From contig DATIJG010000009.1 of assembly GCA_035478775.1 (NCBI GenBank), positions 1 through 40,362 of the forward strand: a stretch of 40,362 nucleotides of DNA, in the 5' to 3' direction. The first letter of the stretch is position 1, and the number at the start of each line of letters is the position of its first letter. Under the pieces are notes generated by a model, which had not been told where the DNA came from, did not search any database, and saw only the letters and a program-made list of their open reading frames with translations. The stretch comes from CAMLQK01 sp035478775 (GTDB taxonomy: Bacteria > Patescibacteriota > Saccharimonadia > Saccharimonadales > UBA4665). Position numbers and translations under genes: made by a program. Shown piece after piece: positions 1-7,939 of the stretch.

Positions 1-310
1 AACGACCCTGAAACGTGAACGGCCGGGGTGCGATAACTTCCGTGATAATACTCCCGCGTACCGGTCTGCTTTCGTGGTACTGCACTAAATCAACACCAAG
101 CTGTATATCGTCTACGAGAACCGTGTGAAGCGCACCCGAACCAAGAAAGCTTGTAAACGTCCGGCGTTTACCAATGATAGTGTCGGTCGGCAAGTCCCAC
201 CAAGCTTGGTTAATGTAACGTGCATATCGGGGGTGCTGGTGCGCGGGTAATGGGTCACCAGTGCTACACAGACGTTGTATTTGTGATAGGGCGTTTTCTA
301 AGCCGGCCAT
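1..310 (-). CDS. Hypothetical protein, 3' end cut by window edge
   Basis: An open frame runs from an ATG at 310 to the window edge without a stop, giving at least 103 residues starting MAGLENALSQIQRL. The visible part is soluble, with no membrane segment, and includes the stretch YARYINQAWWDLP. I do not recognise the family. The start is supported by a TATAAT hexamer 7 nt upstream, the same arrangement as many other genes in this window. It lies downstream of tRNA-Pro(CGG) and its terminator on the same strand, so it is probably its own transcription unit. The C-terminus lies outside the window. Confidence 0.6.
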   Translation of the reverse strand, partial: MAGLENALSQIQRLCSTGDPLPAHQHPRYARYINQAWWDLPTDTIIGKRRTFTSFLGSGALHTVLVDDIQLGVDLVQYHESRPVRGSIITEVIAPRPFTFQGR

Positions 311-317
311 ACAGATT

Positions 318-323
318 ATTATA
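318..323 (-). promoter_or_regulatory. -10 element, leaderless-type
   Basis: TATAAT on the minus strand ends 7 nt before the ATG at 310. No good -35 is visible. The transcript would begin at or next to the start codon. Confidence 0.5.
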
Positions 324-471
324 CTGGTTACTATCTTTTAGGCCTAGATGGTAGATGCCTTTTAACTGCCGGCCAGTAAAATAAGCGGGCACCGTTTTCG
401 AAGATAAGAAGGCATAACGGCTTAGTGATGTACAGATTGGACTTACCCGTTAGTGCGGGCTGCTAAATTAC

Positions 472-511
472 AAAAAAACACCACCGACCCAGGTTCCCAG
501 GTTGATGGTGT
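472..511 (-). terminator. Terminator after tRNA-Pro(CGG)
   Basis: On the minus strand ACACCA pairs with TGGTGT around a GC-rich interior and is followed directly by seven T residues. It lies 13 nt beyond the tRNA CCA end. Confidence 0.7.
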
Positions 512-524
512 GAATCAAGCATAT

Positions 525-601
525 TGGTCGGGGCGACAGGATTTGAACCTGCGACCTCAGCGTCCCGAACGCTGCGCGCTACCAAGCTGCGCTACGCCCC
601 G
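525..601 (-). tRNA. tRNA-Pro (anticodon CGG)
   Basis: The minus strand folds as a cloverleaf. The acceptor is CGGGGCG/CGCCCCG, the anticodon stem CAGCG/CGCTG carries loop TTCGGGA (anticodon CGG), and the T arm has GCAGG/CCTGT with TTCAAAT. The discriminator is A and CCA is encoded at 525-527. It reads codon CCG and complements tRNA-Pro(UGG) at 4338-4414. Confidence 0.95.
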
Positions 602-717
602 ATCAGATGTTTATTATGCCTTCTTATGCGAACAAGCGCAACAGTTTACTAAACTTAAACAGAAGTGAACCTGTTTTCAGGGGCTTTAATTACGTTTCGG
701 GGCAAGCTGCTGCAAAC

Positions 718-1185
718 TTACGGCTCTTTGCTGGTTTTCACACGCTTCGTTGCCAAAAACGCCAGCCAAGCGCCTGCCGCTGCAAACGCAAACGCCCCTA
801 AGATATCCACGCCGTGATGCACCCCCGCCTTCATACGCGCCAACCCAATGAGCACCGCAAACACCAGCAAAACAGCACCGACCTTGCGGTTATAGCACAG
901 TACCAAAAACCCTAAAAATGAAGACAGCAGGGTGTGGTCTGAGGGAAACCCATTGTCATTGCCATGGTTAAAATACGGCGTAAAGTGCCCCACGACAAAC
1001 GGGCGCGGATTATTGTACAGCTTGCTGCCAACTTTTGCCAAAACCACGGCAATTATCGCACCGAGTACCGCTTGCACCACAAAACGCTTCTTTTTTGGTT
1101 GTGAGAGCGTAAAAAAGAACAGCGCCACAACAAGTACACTGGCGCCAATAAGATATTTCGCAATCAAGATAACCAATTCGTGCAT
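718..1185 (-). CDS. PAP2-family membrane phosphatase (undecaprenyl-diphosphatase-like)
   Basis: This 155-residue integral membrane protein has about five hydrophobic segments. It carries the PAP2/BcrC signature in order: a Lys-rich stretch with NNPRPF (R61-P62), PSDH at 81-84, and R117-x5-H123-x3-D127. Family members dephosphorylate lipid pyrophosphates, and BcrC-type enzymes recycle undecaprenyl pyrophosphate on the outer membrane face. That substrate is inferred from family resemblance; a phosphatidylglycerophosphatase-type role is possible. The second motif has Asp where many relatives have Gly (PSDH for PSGH), a common variant. TAAACT lies 6 nt upstream of the ATG, suggesting a leaderless transcript. 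The neighbouring ABC exporter is on the same strand but has its own promoter. Confidence 0.85.
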   Translation of the reverse strand: MHELVILIAKYLIGASVLVVALFFFTLSQPKKKRFVVQAVLGAIIAVVLAKVGSKLYNNPRPFVVGHFTPYFNHGNDNGFPSDHTLLSSFLGFLVLCYNRKVGAVLLVFAVLIGLARMKAGVHHGVDILGAFAFAAAGAWLAFLATKRVKTSKEP

Positions 1186-1191
1186 GGCTTT

Positions 1192-1197
1192 AGTTTA
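1192..1197 (-). promoter_or_regulatory. -10 element of PAP2 gene, leaderless-type
   Basis: TAAACT on the minus strand is separated from the ATG at 1185 by 6 nt. The -35 is weak. Confidence 0.4.
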
Positions 1198-1235
1198 GCA
1201 CAAGCTTTTTATAAGGAATACAAAAAACTATTACT

Positions 1236-3107
1236 TTATGCTTCAAGCGCGTTTTCAACCGTTGGCGCGCCAATATATCCGCCCGATTGATGCCGCCACA
1301 GCCCGGCATAAATGCCTTTTTGGCGCTTCAGCTCATCATGTGTACCAACTTGCACAATGTGCCCTTTGTCCATCACGATGATCCGATCCATACGCTGAAT
1401 AGTGCTCAAGCGGTGCGCGATCACCAGCGCCGTACGGCCTTTCATGAGTTCCCAAAGCGCGTCCTGAATATATTGCTCACTCTTGCTATCGAGCGCGCTT
1501 GTGGCTTCATCAAGTACTAAAATTGGACTACCCTTTAAAAGCGCCCTTGCAATAGCTACGCGCTGGCGTTGGCCGCCACTTAATTTGATACCGCGCTCGC
1601 CAACCAATGTGTCCATGCCTTGTGGCAATTGTTTCACAAACTCGTCCACGTACGCCAGTTTAGCCGCACGTTGCACTGCTCGTGCTGTCGCGCCTGGCCG
1701 CGCGTAGGCGATATTTTCGGCAATCGTACGGTGAAATAGCAACGGCTCCTGCGGCACATACGAAATAATTTCGCGCAAACGTTTCTGCTCCAAGTCACGG
1801 ATATCAATGCCGTTCACGCTAATCGAACCGCCAGTGACATCCATAAACCGCAGCAGCAATTTGGTAAGCGTCGTTTTGCCGCTGCCAGAATACCCCACCA
1901 CACCGACCTTTTGGCCGGGTTGAAGCTCGAGTGTTAGATCGCTGATTGCTTGCTGCCCTTGGCGTGCTTCATCGTAACGAAAGTCAACATTTTGCAGCTG
2001 CAGAGTGTATGCTTTGCTGGCTTTGAGCTGCTTCGGCATGGCCGGGTCATCTATGGTATGCGGCTGCAACATTGTTTTTACCGGCTCGTATGCCATGCCC
2101 ATCACCTCTTCGTAGCGCTTCACAATATCTGCAATGTCGAGCGTGCTGGCAACCAATCTCACCACATACAGCTGGATCAAAACTACAATCGTAATCGTTA
2201 TCTTCCCCTGTTCATACAAATGCGCCGATAACACCAGCAGCACCGCGGTTGCGATAGCCGCTAGTATCATCCGCCCGTTGTCAGCGGGTAATGACGAAAT
2301 CCACGACCTAAACTGTTCCTGGCCCCAATCTTTAAGCGCGGGCTGTAAGCGCTCCACCTCATATTCTTCGGTCGCAAAACTTTTGACTGTCACGCCATGC
2401 GACAAGGCATCGCCAACGTGCGCCGCCACTACACTGCTGGCTTCACTTGTCCGGCGACGGTATTTGAGCCGCCATGAACTGCTCCATAGTGTAAAACTGA
2501 GCACTAAAACCATAGCACATAGCGTGACTAAAGCGAGCGGCAACGACTGCCACGCGATCACGCCGATACCGGTCAGTACGATTGTTGTTTGTTTCGGAAT
2601 CGACAAAGTTACTATTTCCCCATAACTGTTATAAGCATCGCGGATACGCGCCGCCTGAGCGCCCAGTGAGCCAAAAAACGCATTGCCGTAAAAGTCGTAA
2701 TCTTTACTCAGGAAGTTCTGAAAAATTTTATTCTGGACATATATCGAGCCGGTAATTGCATTGCGACTCACTACTGTTCCGCCAATCGACCACAGCACAC
2801 TATAAACAACCGACAAAATGACCACCCACCAAGCGTACCCTGAAACTGCCGCGTAATGCTTGGTCAAAATCGCTTGGATCGCATATGCGCCGACTAACGG
2901 AATAAACACGTTGTAGGCGGCAATTGCTGGAATACGACAGATGTAGCTTAGGGCCAAGAGCAGCTTAGTCTGGGTATTTCCCTTCCAAAAAAGAACATGG
3001 ATTTGCCGGGTTATATGTTTGTCGCGTGGTGCAGTTTCGGTTTTAGGCTTTTGTTTATGTGAAAACTGAGGCTCGGACGTAGTTTGTAAATCAGGTACGT
3101 GTTTCAT
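1236..3107 (-). CDS. ABC transporter, fused permease/ATPase (MsbA/MDR-type exporter)
   Basis: This 623-residue half-transporter has about six membrane helices (roughly residues 48-325) followed by a nucleotide-binding domain. The domain shows Walker A GYSGSGKT (405-412), a Q-loop in SYVPQEP, the LSGGQ signature (from 509), Walker B ILVLDEAT (529-536) and the H-loop in IAHRL. It would work as a dimer exporting lipid, peptide or drug; the substrate cannot be told from sequence. The frame stays open to 3203, but I place the start at 3107. There TATTAT precedes the ATG by 6 nt, and the longer version would add an unconserved-looking 32 residues touching the end of the dehydrogenase gene. Confidence 0.9.
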   Translation of the reverse strand: MKHVPDLQTTSEPQFSHKQKPKTETAPRDKHITRQIHVLFWKGNTQTKLLLALSYICRIPAIAAYNVFIPLVGAYAIQAILTKHYAAVSGYAWWVVILSVVYSVLWSIGGTVVSRNAITGSIYVQNKIFQNFLSKDYDFYGNAFFGSLGAQAARIRDAYNSYGEIVTLSIPKQTTIVLTGIGVIAWQSLPLALVTLCAMVLVLSFTLWSSSWRLKYRRRTSEASSVVAAHVGDALSHGVTVKSFATEEYEVERLQPALKDWGQEQFRSWISSLPADNGRMILAAIATAVLLVLSAHLYEQGKITITIVVLIQLYVVRLVASTLDIADIVKRYEEVMGMAYEPVKTMLQPHTIDDPAMPKQLKASKAYTLQLQNVDFRYDEARQGQQAISDLTLELQPGQKVGVVGYSGSGKTTLTKLLLRFMDVTGGSISVNGIDIRDLEQKRLREIISYVPQEPLLFHRTIAENIAYARPGATARAVQRAAKLAYVDEFVKQLPQGMDTLVGERGIKLSGGQRQRVAIARALLKGSPILVLDEATSALDSKSEQYIQDALWELMKGRTALVIAHRLSTIQRMDRIIVMDKGHIVQVGTHDELKRQKGIYAGLWRHQSGGYIGAPTVENALEA

Positions 3108-3113
3108 TGCCCT

Positions 3114-3119
3114 ATAATA
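3114..3119 (-). promoter_or_regulatory. -10 element of ABC exporter gene, leaderless-type
   Basis: TATTAT on the minus strand lies 6 nt before the ATG at 3107, in the gap after the upstream dehydrogenase gene. It supports the shorter start. Confidence 0.5.
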
Positions 3120-3199
3120 ACAACGCCTGGCAAGGCTGTCGAACCAAAAAAGCGCACATGTGATAGTGGCGAGGTGCTTGTTGTGGGAAGCCAATAGGC

Positions 3200-4144
3200 T
3201 CACTCAATAGTCTGTACGTCGTCGTGCATTACGACATTAATAGGCTCACCCGCGATACATGATTGTATGTTAGCCAGAATCTCTAAGTCTCGCCTGTCAT
3301 TGATTTCCTCGGCATTGTAGGCGATATGTGGAGTTGCTACGACGTTGGGCAATTTTGATATTTCAACTATGGTTTCACTTGGCTTTCCTGTCGAAGGTTC
3401 GCCATCAAATACGTCAAGTCCTGCGCCTCGTATCTTTTGGTTCTTCAATAGGTCAATTAATGTATTCTGATCAACAACAGCACCGCGTCCAACGTTTACA
3501 AGAATTGCAGTCGGCTTTAATAGTTTGAGCCTTCGCTCATCTATGAGATTTCTCGTCTCGTCATTGAGGGGAGCGCAGATAATTAAGAAATCAGAGTTAG
3601 CAACTAGTGTATCAATCTCATCTGACGTAGATTTAGAGTTTACATGGTCTACTTGCATACCAAGGGTGGACGCCATCTTATCTATTCTAATACCTATATT
3701 GCCGTAGCCGACTAAACCCAAGTTCTTACCCCCAAGTTCATGACCAGTCAAAGCCTGAGGATTCCATTCGCCAGAACGTAATTTATCTATGCCGGTTATT
3801 AGGTTGCGGTTTGCGGCCATGAGCAAAGTTATTGCGTATTCAGCTACGGCCTGACTGCTAAATGTTGGACAGTTGAGAGTAGTAATACCTTTTGTGGCAG
3901 CGTATTTAGTGTCTACCAGTTCGTAGCCGACCGTAGGAACAATAACGTATTTCAAGTTCGGAGCAGCATCCATAACGCTAGAAGTAATATTCACATAACT
4001 AGCTGTTATTATCTCGGCTTCTCTGATACGCTTTATCAGCTCAGTTTCGTCGGGTAAATCATCAAATATTTCTGCTCCCAGTTCCCTAATCTTGTTTTTA
4101 TACTTGTCAGAGATACTTATTTTGTCAGGTAGAACAATTTTCAT
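3200..4144 (-). CDS. D-isomer-specific 2-hydroxyacid dehydrogenase
   Basis: This 314-residue NAD(P)-dependent oxidoreductase interconverts a 2-keto acid and a D-2-hydroxy acid. The two-domain fold is marked by the dinucleotide loop GYGNIG (146-151), catalytic Arg220 in NVGRGAVVD, Glu249 in DVFDGEP and His273 in TPHIAYN. After the second Rossmann strand the sequence is VNS rather than an acidic residue, which may favour NADPH (inference). Candidate substrates are lactate, glycerate/hydroxypyruvate or glyoxylate; sequence alone cannot decide. The gene looks AT-richer than its neighbours and is flanked by a tRNA gene, which hints at lateral acquisition. The stop falls 92 nt before the exporter start. 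Confidence 0.9.
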   Translation of the reverse strand: MKIVLPDKISISDKYKNKIRELGAEIFDDLPDETELIKRIREAEIITASYVNITSSVMDAAPNLKYVIVPTVGYELVDTKYAATKGITTLNCPTFSSQAVAEYAITLLMAANRNLITGIDKLRSGEWNPQALTGHELGGKNLGLVGYGNIGIRIDKMASTLGMQVDHVNSKSTSDEIDTLVANSDFLIICAPLNDETRNLIDERRLKLLKPTAILVNVGRGAVVDQNTLIDLLKNQKIRGAGLDVFDGEPSTGKPSETIVEISKLPNVVATPHIAYNAEEINDRRDLEILANIQSCIAGEPINVVMHDDVQTIE

Positions 4145-4290
4145 TTATTAATACTCCTTAGTAACGCATCTGAGAACATCAATGTCTGGTGGAATAACTT
4201 AAGTATTTCATATTTTGATGAGATACTTCGCGGAACAGGCGGAAACGCTCGCATATGGAGCGTCTCAGTGGGTTCTTGCCGATAGACAGC

Positions 4291-4322
4291 AAAAAACCCA
4301 CAGCCAGAAAGGGCCGTGGGTT
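4291..4322 (-). terminator. Terminator after tRNA-Pro(UGG)
   Basis: On the minus strand AACCCAC pairs with GTGGGTT across a short loop, with the inner pairs GGCC/GGCT extending it, followed by a T-rich tail of six T residues. It starts 15 nt past the tRNA 3' end. Confidence 0.8.
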
Positions 4323-4337
4323 CAAACCTGATACATA

Positions 4338-4414
4338 TGGTCGGGGATAAAGGACTCGAACCTTCGACCTCGCGGTCCCAAACCGCGCGCGCTAGCCAAC
4401 TGCGCCAATCCCCG
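4338..4414 (-). tRNA. tRNA-Pro (anticodon UGG)
   Basis: The minus-strand cloverleaf has acceptor CGGGGAT/ATCCCCG and anticodon stem CGCGG/CCGCG with loop TTTGGGA (anticodon TGG). The T loop is TTCGAGT, the discriminator is A, and CCA is encoded at 4338-4340. Confidence 0.95.
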
Positions 4415-4525
4415 AAACGAAAACAAAACAAAAGGGCGAATCACATACGATTATACCAGAAAAAAGTTAAAACGCCAGGCTTACTCTGTGCTTTTTGGGT
4501 TTTCTGCTATACTGTTGTTAGAGAG

Positions 4526-4684
4526 ATGAAATACGCGTCCATTTTCGCCACCATTTTACTGATCTGGCTCGCCGTAATTTTAATGGCTATCACTCGCCGT
4601 GACCCCACCGACATCTTTAAATTGTACTTGGCGGCCATCATTTCAACCGTGGCGCTGTTTCTCATCGGTTTTACCAAACGTTAG
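4526..4684 (+). CDS. Small two-helix membrane protein A, upstream of UbiB-like kinase
   Basis: This 52-residue protein has two hydrophobic helices (about 5-22 and 31-48) joined by a charged turn ITRRDPTDI, and ends IGFTKR. I chose the ATG at 4526 because it follows GAGAG and lies 13 nt after a TATACT hexamer (4508-4513). The open frame further upstream only crosses tRNA sequence. It resembles small protein B at 6296-6481: both have IWLA, then LMA, then T[D/N]I, then IGF and Lys near the end. Its stop is 8 nt before the kinase start, so the two are probably co-transcribed. The function is unknown; an accessory or anchor for the kinase is plausible. Confidence 0.7.
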   Translation: MKYASIFATILLIWLAVILMAITRRDPTDIFKLYLAAIISTVALFLIGFTKR

Positions 4685-4692
4685 GAGGAGTA

Positions 4693-6303
4693 ATGGCTCA
4701 CGAGGCCAGCATTAACGCCATCAAGCGAGAGCGCACCAAGCGCCTGGCCCGCCTTGGCGCTCGTGTATATTACCTTCGGAAACGTGGTAAAGAACAGGAA
4801 ATGTACGACCTCATATGTAATGAGTTTTTGGCGCTCGGCGGCGTATATGTGAAGTTTCTGCAGGGCGTTTTATTCAACACGCCAATTATGAAGCGTTGGC
4901 ACAGTCCCAACCGTTTGCGGATTTTCGAAAATCTCGACAGCGAGCCGCTCGACATTGTACACATTTTGCGTGAAGAACTGACACCCGAACAACTGCAACA
5001 GATTGCGCTCGTGCAACCCGAACCGTTTGCGGCCGGCAGCTTCGGCCAAGTGTATCTAGCCCAACACGCTAATGGCAAGCATATCGTTATCAAGGTGCTG
5101 CGGCCTATGATCCGCGAACTTTTAAAATACGACTTGCGCCTACTGAGCTTGTTCAGTAAAAAGTTTGCCGGCCAGGAATATGACAATATTTCGATAAAAA
5201 TGAGCGGCGCTATTAAAGAATTTAAAGCCGCCACGCTAAGCGAAACCGATTACGTTGGCGAAGCATATTTCGCCCGTGACTTATACGAAGCCTACCGCAA
5301 CCAACCCGACATTATAATTCCCGAAACATACTTGGACTTATGTACCACACATATTATCGTACAGGAGTACATTGGCGGCATTTCCGGCGCTGAACTTTTA
5401 CGGCTAAAAGAGAGCGGCATCGACGTTGAAGTTTATGTCGCGCAACAGTTGGGTTCTAATCTGCCCTATCAGCTTGAGACTCTCGGTACCGAATTAGTGC
5501 TTGGTGCGTTCCACTTGCCGCGCATTCAAGGCGACCCACACCCCGGTAATATCCGCTTTTTGCCTAACAATCAAGTCGGCCTGATCGACTTTGGCATTTC
5601 CGCACCCAGCCCGCGCAACAAAGCGGCATTTTTCGGTGTTATTTGCGAATGGTCGCACATGTATAACGCCGAAGGTAATCTTGCAGCGCTATTTGAACAG
5701 TTCATGCGCTTTTTTGTTAATGACTTGTATCGGGCACTCAAAAAATTAAGCACGTTCTTGGCGCGCCCATCGTTTAATGCTGGCGAAGCCCTGGGTCAAG
5801 TCACTGGTTTACCGAACATTGGCAGCACGCCTATAAAGCCAGGCGGTGATTTACTAAAAGAAATCGGCGGCCTCGTGCAAAACATGTTCGACAGTGCCGT
5901 GGGTACCCGTGACGTCCGTAGTATTTTAAACGACGGGCGCATGCTGCAAGCCTTTAACCAAATGGTGAACCGCGGCAATCGGCTAGGCTTAGTCGTGCGT
6001 TTGGAATCTTCCGAGGTATTACGTGCCGCCCAAACCTATATCTCCTTTCTTGAAGCTTTAAATTTGCGCGCCGAAGTATTGCCGCGCATGCTCAATAACA
6101 CCGTGCAAGGAGTAATGGCAAATTACCCCGAAATCGCCAACGAAACTGAAAAAGCCCTGAGCACTTCGCAAGCTGTCGACATTGTAAACCGCTGGTTGGA
6201 GCGCGTTGCCGTACGTGACCCAATGCTATTCAGCCAACTACTCGGCACAATGGATATTAAAAAGGCAATGCAAAACGCCAAGGAGAAACCCACCGATGCT
6301 TAA
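4693..6303 (+). CDS. ABC1/UbiB/ADCK-family atypical kinase
   Basis: This 536-residue protein has the ABC1 kinase-like fold. Motifs in order are KFLQ at 54-57 (the family's KxGQ position, with Gly replaced by Leu), the nucleotide loop AAGSFGQV at 113-120, the VIKVLRP lysine at 134, the catalytic loop QGDPHPGN (280-286) and the metal-binding DFG (299-301). Classical members (UbiB, COQ8) support ubiquinone synthesis, but no quinone gene is nearby and most CPR bacteria lack that pathway, so another lipid-related role is likely (inference). A strong AGGAGGAG ribosome site precedes the ATG. The gene sits between two related small membrane proteins, overlapping the second by 8 nt. Confidence 0.88.
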   Translation: MAHEASINAIKRERTKRLARLGARVYYLRKRGKEQEMYDLICNEFLALGGVYVKFLQGVLFNTPIMKRWHSPNRLRIFENLDSEPLDIVHILREELTPEQLQQIALVQPEPFAAGSFGQVYLAQHANGKHIVIKVLRPMIRELLKYDLRLLSLFSKKFAGQEYDNISIKMSGAIKEFKAATLSETDYVGEAYFARDLYEAYRNQPDIIIPETYLDLCTTHIIVQEYIGGISGAELLRLKESGIDVEVYVAQQLGSNLPYQLETLGTELVLGAFHLPRIQGDPHPGNIRFLPNNQVGLIDFGISAPSPRNKAAFFGVICEWSHMYNAEGNLAALFEQFMRFFVNDLYRALKKLSTFLARPSFNAGEALGQVTGLPNIGSTPIKPGGDLLKEIGGLVQNMFDSAVGTRDVRSILNDGRMLQAFNQMVNRGNRLGLVVRLESSEVLRAAQTYISFLEALNLRAEVLPRMLNNTVQGVMANYPEIANETEKALSTSQAVDIVNRWLERVAVRDPMLFSQLLGTMDIKKAMQNAKEKPTDA

Positions 6304-6481
6304 AGAGCTTATTTTATTTATCAAATACCCCTATACCGCCGGTGTGATCGCCACCATCTGGCTGGCCAGCGCGGTTTTAATGGCCCTTAACAGTAAGTTG
6401 AACGTTACTAATATTATGGTCATTAACATGTTGGTCAGCGTACTGATCGCTATTATCGGCTTTGGCAGCAAAGAAGACTAG
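6296..6481 (+). CDS. Small two-helix membrane protein B, downstream of UbiB-like kinase
   Basis: This 61-residue protein starts inside the last codons of the kinase gene (8-nt overlap), with AAGGAGA as a ribosome site. Two hydrophobic helices (about 13-30 and 38-56) flank a polar turn NSKLNVTNI, and the tail is IGFGSKED. Its core resembles small protein A at 4526-4684, suggesting an old duplication. The translational overlap argues for expression coupled to the kinase. The family is unknown to me. A role as membrane partner of the kinase is inference from position only. Confidence 0.75.
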   Translation: MLKELILFIKYPYTAGVIATIWLASAVLMALNSKLNVTNIMVINMLVSVLIAIIGFGSKED

Positions 6482-6573
6482 CCTTCTTGCGGCTGGCCCT
6501 TAGGTACTGCAGCACAGTTTTGTTCCACGCCCTTGCTCCCGTGTTTCGCATTCTATTTATTAGTACGCTTGAC

Positions 6574-7374
6574 TTAGTCTTTGTAAATGCGGCGGATAGC
6601 CTGCGCGCTTGTAGCCAGGCCGGTTTTTGTGTCAATATCTGTCAGCAAACCATTTAGCTGGAACGGCGGTTCGGTTGCAACAACGTTTCGCGTCACCAAG
6701 CCATCATGCCAACGCGGCAAAATGCTCTCGAAAGTGACACCGAGGCTGGAGTTGAGCACGCCACACATACCAACATCGGTCATATGCGCTGTGCCGCCCG
6801 GCAATACACGGGCGTCTGCAGTTGGCACATGCCAATGGTCACCCACCACCATCGATACTTTACCGTCCAGGTAGTGCCCAAATACCACTTTTTCGCTGCT
6901 AAAATCACCGTGAAAATTTACCACCGTGGCCACGTGCGGCTCGCCGGAAGTTGCTTGCAAGATTGCATCCATAGTCTGCAAGGGGTTGTTGAGTAGTTTG
7001 TCGGCATCTTTGCCAACAATTTGGCCTAAAATACTAATCACCAAAATGCTGCCCTTTGACGTTGACAAAAATTTATAGCCTAGGCCGGGCACGTCAGGGT
7101 AATTTGCCGGGCGGATTATGGGCTGGTTGGGGTCACTTAGTAATGCGTTTATTTCTGGCTTGGCAAAGGTGTGGTTGCCGCCGGTGCAAAAATCGACGCC
7201 GGCTTTTTTTAAACGCGCGAAATCTTGTTGCGTAACGCCCTTGCCATCTGATACATTTTCTGCCTGAACGATTACAACATCAACCTTTAACTCACGGCGC
7301 AAACCCGGTAGCGCCCGTTCTATTAACTCAAGGCCCGGGCTTGCCATTACGTCACCAAGATACAAAATACGCAT
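6574..7374 (-). CDS. ymdB: YmdB-family metallophosphoesterase
   Basis: This 266-residue protein belongs to the TIGR00282/YmdB family of calcineurin-like phosphodiesterases; the Bacillus enzyme hydrolyses 2',3'-cyclic AMP. The metal ligands are all visible: D8 in YLGDV, E39-N40 in QAENVSDGKG, N67-H68 in GGNHTF, H155 in NFHGDFSSEK, and H180 and H182 in GDHWHVPTADARV. The length is normal for the family. It lies downstream of rny and a Nudix gene on the same strand. In Bacillus ymdB also follows rny (ymdA), so the pairing is conserved and suggests a joint role in RNA turnover or cyclic nucleotide clearance. It is separated from the Nudix gene by 60 nt. Confidence 0.93.
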   Translation of the reverse strand: MRILYLGDVMASPGLELIERALPGLRRELKVDVVIVQAENVSDGKGVTQQDFARLKKAGVDFCTGGNHTFAKPEINALLSDPNQPIIRPANYPDVPGLGYKFLSTSKGSILVISILGQIVGKDADKLLNNPLQTMDAILQATSGEPHVATVVNFHGDFSSEKVVFGHYLDGKVSMVVGDHWHVPTADARVLPGGTAHMTDVGMCGVLNSSLGVTFESILPRWHDGLVTRNVVATEPPFQLNGLLTDIDTKTGLATSAQAIRRIYKD

Positions 7375-7434
7375 ATCTTAAAAAATTGGGCTCATTAAAG
7401 TTAAAATCATTTAAAACTTTTAACCTGTCCTTAA

Positions 7435-7926
7435 TTATAGAATACAGGTCTCGTTGACCATATAAAATGGATACCTTTCGTGGTGTGCTATTGCCATTAC
7501 TGCTTGCATACGCGGGGTATCAGCATATGTCGGTAGGTCCGCTGGCGTTACGAACACATGCTCTGAAAGTTCTTCCGCTTGTAGCTTTATAGCCTCTATT
7601 TCATTTGGGGTCAACCGTGCTCTAAAAAAGACTTGCGAGTCTTCACTGCGGCCATCGCGTGGTTCAACATACCGATAGCCTATGAATTCAAACCGAGTCT
7701 TATCAAGCAATATGCCAATCTCTTCGCGGGTTTCGCGGACTGCAGCGTCGAGCGGTGATTCGTTTTCATCTACACCGCCCCCGATAAGCGTCCAACCTTT
7801 TTTATATGTCGGCTTAGCAATAAGCAGTTTGCCTGTATTGTCTTCGAGCCACACCATAGCGGCGATTCGTTTTTTTGGTCTACTATTGTAAAACACGTTC
7901 TGTTCTTGTTGTGAAAATTCAGGCAT
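7435..7926 (-). CDS. Nudix hydrolase
   Basis: This 163-residue protein carries a complete Nudix box around residues 50-73: G, five residues, E, then seven residues before RETREEIGI, matching GX5EX7REUXEEXGU. Nudix enzymes cleave nucleoside diphosphates linked to another moiety, and the substrate here is unknown. Possibilities include damaged nucleotides, sugar nucleotides or capped RNA 5' ends. The last is attractive but speculative, given its position 13 nt downstream of rny and upstream of ymdB. The three genes probably share the rny promoter. Confidence 0.9.
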   Translation of the reverse strand: MPEFSQQEQNVFYNSRPKKRIAAMVWLEDNTGKLLIAKPTYKKGWTLIGGGVDENESPLDAAVRETREEIGILLDKTRFEFIGYRYVEPRDGRSEDSQVFFRARLTPNEIEAIKLQAEELSEHVFVTPADLPTYADTPRMQAVMAIAHHERYPFYMVNETCIL

Positions 7927-7939
7927 ATGGTTTCAACTG

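Noticed and set aside
3108..3203. Upstream extension of the ABC exporter by 32 residues
   Set aside because: The added residues look unrelated to the family, touch the dehydrogenase stop, and would lie ahead of the -10 that fits the ATG at 3107.
4141..4525. Open frames on both strands crossing tRNA-Pro(UGG)
   Set aside because: They consist largely of tRNA and terminator sequence read as codons. Only the part from 4526 on the plus strand has a promoter, a start and a membrane-protein pattern.
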